45,062 nt of DNA, from assembly GCA_029006135.1 (NCBI GenBank), contig JAQXGE010000075.1, positions 1-45,062 on the forward strand, given 5' to 3'. The notes under the pieces are model-generated. The model did no database searches, was not told where the DNA came from, and saw nothing but the letters and a program-made list of their open reading frames with translations. This document shows, piece by piece, positions 40,650 through 45,062 of this stretch (within the stretch, counting starts at the first letter, position 1; every line of letters begins with the position of its first letter). The stretch is from Oscillospiraceae bacterium (GTDB lineage: Bacteria > Bacillota > Clostridia > Oscillospirales > Ruminococcaceae). Position numbers and translations under genes: made by a program.

Positions 40650-42041
40650 TCAGTTCTCAATATGGCGGAGCATACGGTCGAGGGCGCGAAGTGCCGCCAC
40701 TGCCTTGCGGCGGCGGGCGGAATCCGTTTTCTTATCATTGGACTCGTTGGACGCCGCAGCGGGCCGTTCCGGCTCCTGCGGCTCCTCCGGGGCCGTCAGA
40801 TCCGGTTCCTCATCCTCCTCCAAAACCGGCATGACCGGTGCGCGCGGCGCAGCGGCGGGCGGGGTCTCATCGGGGCGGGTATTTTCCACCGGGCGGACAA
40901 TCGGGGAGGAGAAGATGGCACCGGGCACCTCGGTCAGTGCCGGGCCGGTCTGATGGTTGGGGTCTCCGGTCGGCCGGGGCGCTTCCTCCTCGGCAGCGGG
41001 CACAGATTCCGGGGTCTCCGGTTCTTCGGCCGGCTTTTCCTCAGGCGTTTCCTCGGGTGCTTTCTCCGGCTCCTGCTCCTCGGCAGCGGCCTGCGCGCGC
41101 ATCTCATCCACCACGCGGGCCAGCGTCTCGGGGTCAAGGTTCAGCCGGACCTTCGGTGTGGGCACGGTGTGCAGTTCGGGCAGTTCGCTCTCAAGTTCGC
41201 GGTCGGACGGATCCTGCGCGGCGGCGCGGGCAATCGGGTCATCGCTTTCCGCCTCGGCTTTGAGGTCGGCAAGGCGCTGGCTCATCAGGCCCAGGCACTG
41301 AATCAAAGCGGCACGCTGGGCTTCCATCTGCTTCACTTCATCGCGGAGATTGTTCAGGCGCAGCTGGTGGGCATTCTGAATCTCGTTGGCCTCAGCCGCA
41401 GCGGCATCAACCAGTTTCTGTGCCTGCTCGCGGGCCTGCTCACGGGCGGCGACGCCGGTCGCGGCGGCGGCATCCTGCGCATTTTTCTCGATGGCGGCGG
41501 CGCGGGACTTTGCCTGTTCCACAATCCGGTCCGCCTCGGCACGGGCTTCGCCCATCGTCTTTTCGCGGTTCTGTTCAAGCGTAGTGCGGGTCTCATCGAG
41601 GGCGCGGCCCTTAATGCGCAGTTCGGCCTCCGCCTGTTCTGTGCGCTCCTTGAGCTGCTCCATCTCCTTCTGAAGGCTTCCGTTTTTGAGCCGCAGCACG
41701 GCGCACTGGTCATTCAGCGAATGATTGCGCTCCTGCAGGGCCGCTACACGGGCGTTAAGGTCCTCTTTTTGGCGGGAGTAGGTTTCACTGCTGCCCGCAA
41801 GTGCCGCATTCTGGCCGGACAGACGCTGGTTCTGTGCCGAAAGCGCCTGGCAGTGCTGCTGCAGTGCGGTGTTCTCCTGCACAGTCTTTTTGAGCTGGCT
41901 CTCCGCCCGGCTCAGCCGCTTTTCATATTCATCACAGAGCAGCTGGAGCGCCGCACGGACATCCTCCGTCTCATAGCCGCCAAAGCGTGCACGGCGCATT
42001 CCGGACTGTTCCATAAACTTTGTCACATCAATTTTAGGCAC
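40650..42041 (-). CDS. DivIVA-like coiled-coil protein, first gene of the FHA operon
   Basis: The 463-residue protein opens with a DivIVA-like motif (RFGGYETEDVRAALQLLCDEYEKRL), then a long coiled coil (about 40-250) rich in E, Q, A and R with many heptads, then an acidic proline/glutamate-rich disordered region (about 300-435), and a basic C-terminal helix (RRRKAVAALRALDRML). DivIVA-type proteins mark curved membrane and recruit partners, and several are substrates of Ser/Thr kinases. The start is GTG at 42041, with GGAGG seven bases upstream; an ATG at 42074 is too close to the promoter -10. It probably places or scaffolds the rest of the operon. Confidence 0.82.
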   Translation of the reverse strand: MPKIDVTKFMEQSGMRRARFGGYETEDVRAALQLLCDEYEKRLSRAESQLKKTVQENTALQQHCQALSAQNQRLSGQNAALAGSSETYSRQKEDLNARVAALQERNHSLNDQCAVLRLKNGSLQKEMEQLKERTEQAEAELRIKGRALDETRTTLEQNREKTMGEARAEADRIVEQAKSRAAAIEKNAQDAAAATGVAAREQAREQAQKLVDAAAAEANEIQNAHQLRLNNLRDEVKQMEAQRAALIQCLGLMSQRLADLKAEAESDDPIARAAAQDPSDRELESELPELHTVPTPKVRLNLDPETLARVVDEMRAQAAAEEQEPEKAPEETPEEKPAEEPETPESVPAAEEEAPRPTGDPNHQTGPALTEVPGAIFSSPIVRPVENTRPDETPPAAAPRAPVMPVLEEDEEPDLTAPEEPQEPERPAAASNESNDKKTDSARRRKAVAALRALDRMLRHIEN

Positions 42042-42082
42042 GGTATATTCCTCCCTGCTCGAAGCTGGTTTCACTTACTTGC

Positions 42083-42111
42083 ATTATAACAATTTTTATC
42101 CTCCTGTGCAA
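42083..42111 (-). promoter_or_regulatory. Promoter of the five-gene FHA operon
   Basis: On the minus strand TTGCAC (42106-42111) and TATAAT (42083-42088) are 17 bases apart. Transcription would start near 42076, giving a leader of about 35 bases to the GTG at 42041. Confidence 0.75.
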
Positions 42112-42459
42112 CAAATTTTAATAGGTAGAGGGAAGCAGCGATACAAAGTTCTCTTTGCCCTGCCGCAAATTGTAAATTTTATTTTTTTCCGCATTTTCGT
42201 GACACATTTTATACATTTGGGTCGTATTATAAGATAGGGCGAGATGAAGAAAGTCTATCGCCGAAATTCTTCGCAATTTCACCATATTTTATTTACATCT
42301 CTTGTAAGAGCTGCACAAATTTCATTCCCTTGCAGAGGGAAAGCTTGTTGTTCCTTATTCTTGTTTTTGCAATATTGGGGAAGTATAATAGGGTACCACG
42401 CAGGAAGAAATGCTTTCTGCCTGATCCTTTTACTGCCCTGTCATCGAAGGAGCTATTTT
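42112..42459 (+). other. AT-rich intergenic region and leader before the PAP2 gene
   Basis: No gene or recognised RNA is seen in about 350 bases that are clearly more AT-rich than the coding DNA. A promoter, TTGTTT (42361-42366) and TATAAT (42384-42389) 17 bases apart, lies near its right end. After it GCAGGAAG and CTTTCTGC form a leader hairpin (about 42401-42421). A continuous open frame from 42244 lacks a ribosome site and is not called. GATAGGGC/CTATCGCC (around 42232-42264) is an imperfect repeat of unknown meaning. Confidence 0.45.
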
Positions 42460-43137
42460 ATGCGTGCCTGGTGTAAAGATCACCCCATCCAATTCATGGC
42501 CTTGTATCTGGTATTTTATCTGATTTTCTTTTATCTTCTGGAAAAGAGTGTTGTGGTGCCCGACCTCGTTCTGCACTGCGCGCTGGATGATATGATTCCG
42601 TTCTGCAAATATGCAATCATCCCGTATTATCTCTGGTTTGCCTGGATTCCCTGCACGCTGTTCTACCTGCTGTGGTTCAACGACCGGCGGGAGTTCTGGC
42701 GTCTGTGCCTGCCGCTGTTTGCCGGCATGACGCTCGCTTTGCTGTTCTGCGCCATTGTGCCGAACGGCGTGGACCTGCGTCCGGGGCACATTGCGGGGAA
42801 TGACATTTTTGCGCGTCTGGTGCGGATGCTCTGGAAGAGTGACACCTCCACCAACGTTTTTCCCTCCATCCATGTGTTCAATTCCGTGACGCTCGCTCTG
42901 GCCTATCACCGCTGTGCCCGGCTCCGCGACCGCAAATGGTGGTGGGTCAAGGCCTGTGCTGATGTGCTGTGCGTGGCCATCATTCTCTCCACCCTGCTGC
43001 TCAAGCAGCACTCGGTGATTGATGCCGTTGGCGGCATTGTGCTGGCTCTGGTGCTGGATGCCATCGCCGACTCGGTGGTTCGCCGCACCTCTCCCGATCT
43101 TGCTTACCGCCGCCGCACGGTTCCCCTGCATTATTAA
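42460..43137 (+). CDS. PAP2-family membrane phosphatase
   Basis: The 225-residue protein has five or six membrane helices and the two late PAP2 motifs: PSIHVFNS (H138) and KQHSVIDAVGG (H184, D188). The first motif, KxxxxxxRP, is not clear. This fits the PAP2_3/Aur1-like branch, which acts on lipid phosphates or transfers phospho-head groups. A role in undecaprenyl-phosphate or phospholipid metabolism is possible. The ATG at 42460 has AAGGAG seven bases upstream. It is a single gene ended by a strong terminator. Confidence 0.85.
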   Translation: MRAWCKDHPIQFMALYLVFYLIFFYLLEKSVVVPDLVLHCALDDMIPFCKYAIIPYYLWFAWIPCTLFYLLWFNDRREFWRLCLPLFAGMTLALLFCAIVPNGVDLRPGHIAGNDIFARLVRMLWKSDTSTNVFPSIHVFNSVTLALAYHRCARLRDRKWWWVKACADVLCVAIILSTLLLKQHSVIDAVGGIVLALVLDAIADSVVRRTSPDLAYRRRTVPLHY

Positions 43138-43146
43138 ATGATACGG

Positions 43147-43185
43147 TCCGGCCATGTGCAAAGTCCATGGCCGGATTGATTTTTT
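43147..43185 (+). terminator. Intrinsic terminator of the PAP2 gene
   Basis: TCCGGCCATG (43147-43156) and CATGGCCGGA (43166-43175) form a perfect 10-base stem with a nine-base loop, followed by TTGATTTTTT. Confidence 0.85.
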
Positions 43186-43207
43186 CCTCTGTTTTATTCC
43201 CATGGGA

Positions 43208-43236
43208 TTGAAGTTTTCATAGAAGTGTGGTATGCT
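43208..43236 (+). promoter_or_regulatory. Promoter of the flavodiiron gene
   Basis: TTGAAG (43208-43213) and TATGCT (43231-43236) are 17 bases apart, about 45 bases before the start codon. Confidence 0.5.
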
Positions 43237-43279
43237 TGAACCGTTATAAAGGTAAGAATAATTGAAGGAGGATTCTTTC

Positions 43280-44482
43280 ATGCAGAACATTCAGTCTATT
43301 GCCGACGGCATCCTGTATGTGGGTGCGAGTGACCGCCGGATTGCAAAATTTGAAAATCTTTTCCCCATTCCGCGGGGTGTCAGCTATAATTCCTATGTCA
43401 TTCTTGACGAGAAAACCGCACTGATGGACACCTGTGAGATGTCGATGGGCGGGCAGTTCCTCGAGAATGTGACCGCTGCGCTGAACGGACGTGCGCTCGA
43501 TTACCTCGTCATTGACCACATGGAACCGGACCATGCCTCGATGATTGACGCTGTCCTGCTGCGCTGGCCTGATGCACAGCTGGTCTGCAATGCCAAGACC
43601 GTTGCCATGCTGCGGATGTACTTCCCCGGCCATGAGGACAAGATTGCCTCCGCTCTGCTCGTCAAGGAGGGCGACACGCTCACGCTGGGCCGCCATACGC
43701 TGCAGTTCATTATGGCACCGATGGTTCACTGGCCCGAAGTCATGATGGCTTATGAGACAAGCACCGGCACGCTCTTCACCGCGGACGCCTTTGGCACCTT
43801 CGGTACGCTCGGCGGCTCCATCTTTGCCGACGAGGTGAACTTTGCTGAGGACTGGCTGGATGATGCCCGCCGCTATTACACCAACATTGTGGGCAAGTAC
43901 GGCGCTCAGGTACAGGCTGTGCTGAAGAAAGCCGCCGCACTGGACCTGCACATTCTTGCTCCTCTGCACGGACCTATCTGGCGCAGGGACCTTGATTGGT
44001 ACATCGGCAAGTATGATTTGTGGAGCCGCTGTGTTCCGGAAGAGAAATCCGTGGCTGTTTTGTACGGCAGTCTCTACGGCAACACGGCCAGTGCCGCCGA
44101 AGCCCTGGCCGCCCGCATTGCAGCAAAGAATATCCCCGTCCGGGTGTTTGATCTGTCCTGCATTGACAACAGCGAGGCCGTCGCCGAGTGCTGGCGTGCC
44201 AGCACCATCGTGCTGGCCTCCCCGACCTATAACGGCGGGCTTTACCTGCCGGTCGAAGCGCTGCTCAATGACCTCAAGGCGCTGGGCCTGCATGACCGCA
44301 CCTTCGCTTTGATGGAAAACGGCAGCTGGGCACCCCAGGCCGCCCGTCTGATGACCGCCAAGATTGAGGAGCTCAAGAGCTGCACCATTCTTGAGCCGAA
44401 AGTCACCATCCGCGGCCGCCTGAGCGATGCACAGCAGGCTGAACTGGACGCTGAGGCTGAAGCTGTCGCCGCTGCACTGTAA
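43280..44482 (+). CDS. Flavodiiron protein (A-type flavoprotein, FprA-like)
   Basis: Reduces O2 to water, or NO to N2O, and protects anaerobes from oxygen. The 400-residue protein has a beta-lactamase-like diiron domain with ligands HMEPDH (H80, E82, D84, H85), MVHWPE (H150), TADAFG (D169) and APLHGP (H230), and a C-terminal flavodoxin domain from about residue 250 (VLYGSLYGNTASAAEAL). No rubredoxin or flavin reductase domain is fused, so electrons come from a separate partner. The ATG at 43280 has AAGGAGGA upstream. It is a single gene. Confidence 0.96.
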   Translation: MQNIQSIADGILYVGASDRRIAKFENLFPIPRGVSYNSYVILDEKTALMDTCEMSMGGQFLENVTAALNGRALDYLVIDHMEPDHASMIDAVLLRWPDAQLVCNAKTVAMLRMYFPGHEDKIASALLVKEGDTLTLGRHTLQFIMAPMVHWPEVMMAYETSTGTLFTADAFGTFGTLGGSIFADEVNFAEDWLDDARRYYTNIVGKYGAQVQAVLKKAAALDLHILAPLHGPIWRRDLDWYIGKYDLWSRCVPEEKSVAVLYGSLYGNTASAAEALAARIAAKNIPVRVFDLSCIDNSEAVAECWRASTIVLASPTYNGGLYLPVEALLNDLKALGLHDRTFALMENGSWAPQAARLMTAKIEELKSCTILEPKVTIRGRLSDAQQAELDAEAEAVAAAL

Positions 44483-44509
44483 TCAGGACACAAAATTTTT
44501 AGCTTATAG

Positions 44510-44536
44510 GCCGCTCCCCTGTTTTTGGGGGGCGGT
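44510..44536 (+). terminator. Hairpin after the flavodiiron gene
   Basis: CCGCTCCCC and GGGGGGCGG pair, with one G-T wobble, around TGTTTTT, followed by TTTAT. The U-run is short, so termination may be partial; the next promoter's -10 starts seven bases on. Confidence 0.55.
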
Positions 44537-44539
44537 TTA

Positions 44540-44548
44540 TGTTATAAT
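44540..44548 (+). promoter_or_regulatory. Extended -10 promoter for the last gene
   Basis: TGTTATAAT (44540-44548) is an extended -10; no convincing -35 is seen because the position lies in the preceding hairpin. Confidence 0.45.
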
Positions 44549-44601
44549 GAAAAAGTATCTATCCATGGAATTTCAGCACAGATGGGAAAGGAGGGCTTGC
44601 C

Positions 44602-45062
44602 ATGCCCAACCGGGAGGGCGGCTACGGCGGTTACCGCCAGCAAACACCGCGCAGCAAAAACCGAAAAGTCAACGCGCCGGGCAGCGGCAATGTGCGCCGC
44701 GGTGTGACACCCGGGAATATGGCACCGCCATCTTCCCGCCCCACCTACCGGCACGACCCTTGCACCCCCACCAGTGACGGGCGCACCGGGCCTGCCCGCT
44801 ATAACGCCGGTAACCTGGATTCCGACTGGGTCCGGGCGGAGGATCTGCGGCGCAGCACCGCCCGCCCCGCCGCACAGCAAGGCGGCACCGCTCCGCGCCA
44901 AAGTTCCTCTCAGCGCGGCAGCACCCCGCCGCGCCGGAGCACGCAAAGCGGCGCGCCCCGGCGGCGCAAACGCAAACCTGCCGTCAGCCGCCGGACATTT
45001 TTTGCGGGTGCGGCGGCCGGAATTCTGCTTCTGTCCGGTATCATCACACTGCTTCTTCCCTC
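44602..45062 (+). CDS. Membrane protein with long basic disordered N-terminus (3' end outside window)
   Basis: The frame is open from the ATG at 44602 (AAGGAGGG seven bases upstream) to the window edge, giving 153 residues. The first 130 are low-complexity and rich in R, P, G, S, T and Q, with a strongly basic stretch just before a hydrophobic segment (about 134-153, FFAGAAAGILLLSGIITLLL). This is the layout of a cytoplasmic disordered tail, a membrane helix and an outside domain, as in several Firmicute cell-envelope enzymes, but the outside domain is missing from the window and no function is assigned. SRRTFF before the helix resembles a twin-arginine motif but is too far from the N-terminus. 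Confidence 0.75.
   Translation, partial: MPNREGGYGGYRQQTPRSKNRKVNAPGSGNVRRGVTPGNMAPPSSRPTYRHDPCTPTSDGRTGPARYNAGNLDSDWVRAEDLRRSTARPAAQQGGTAPRQSSSQRGSTPPRRSTQSGAPRRRKRKPAVSRRTFFAGAAAGILLLSGIITLLLP

Noticed and set aside
42220-42300. Riboswitch upstream of the PAP2 gene
   Set aside because: Only an imperfect repeat is seen; no conserved aptamer core of a known class was recognised.
42244-42459. Extension of the PAP2 protein by 72 residues to 42244
   Set aside because: The region is non-coding in composition, holds a promoter, and the ATG at 42460 has a clear SD.
44986-45010. Twin-arginine signal SRRTFF
   Set aside because: It lies after about 128 residues of disordered sequence, so it cannot be a normal N-terminal Tat signal.

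Overview
The window is about 45 kb of GC-rich chromosome that reads as a strictly anaerobic Clostridia, most likely Oscillospiraceae/Ruminococcaceae (Faecalibacterium/Gemmiger/Subdoligranulum-like). This is inferred from gene content: pyruvate phosphate dikinase, a flavodiiron protein, a 2-hydroxyacyl-CoA-dehydratase-type activase, the Firmicute order glmU-pth-mfd, strong Shine-Dalgarno (SD) sequences and a DivIVA-like protein. No rRNA, tRNA, CRISPR array, insertion sequence or prophage was seen. The only clear gene remnant is the 3' end of a methyltransferase gene.

Layout. 1-4.4 kb: 5' part of ppdK (leftward), then a GlmU reduced to its acetyltransferase half, pth, and an inverted acyltransferase gene sitting between pth and mfd. 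4.5-7.9 kb: mfd. 8.1-14.7 kb: a leftward run behind one good promoter, made of a tandem-ATPase dehydratase activase, its HgdB-like partner as a separate gene, RidA, a MalY/PatB-type PLP beta-lyase and a thioredoxin-fold protein. 15-17.1 kb: an MFS carrier, the methyltransferase remnant and a small lipoprotein. 17.3-19.7 kb: DAHP synthase (leftward), divergent from a YbaK deacylase and an RsuA-type pseudouridine synthase, with back-to-back promoters.

19.8-28.3 kb: one long rightward operon for a nonulosonic (legionaminic/sialic-type) acid: LegC-like aminotransferase, CBS-nucleotidyltransferase (PtmE-like), NeuB/LegI, NeuC/LegG, two Gfo/Idh oxidoreductases and NeuA/LegF. A two-gene ThrE-type exporter is translationally coupled to the last of these. 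The expected 4,6-dehydratase (LegB) and N-acetyltransferase (LegH) are absent. 28.4-32.9 kb (leftward): a small helical protein, a degenerate GGDEF protein, MalQ with a histone-H1-like basic tail, and a solute-binding-type lipoprotein. 33-36 kb (rightward): AlaX, TrmB and a membrane protein, ending in a strong terminator.

36-42 kb (leftward): the most unusual unit. It is a five-gene operon of a DivIVA-like coiled-coil protein, a membrane-anchored vWA-like/Ig-like/FHA protein, a zinc-ribbon FHA-like protein, an FHA-FHA-ABC ATPase and an ABC-2 permease. It looks like a phosphopeptide-recognition and transport system in which the FHA-FHA-ABCG layout of mycobacterial Rv1747 is split and joined by three extra proteins; no kinase or phosphatase lies in the window. 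42.4-45 kb: a PAP2-family membrane phosphatase, an FprA-type flavodiiron protein, and the start of a membrane protein with a long basic disordered N-terminus that runs off the end.

Functions come from recognised motifs and family knowledge. No database search was possible.
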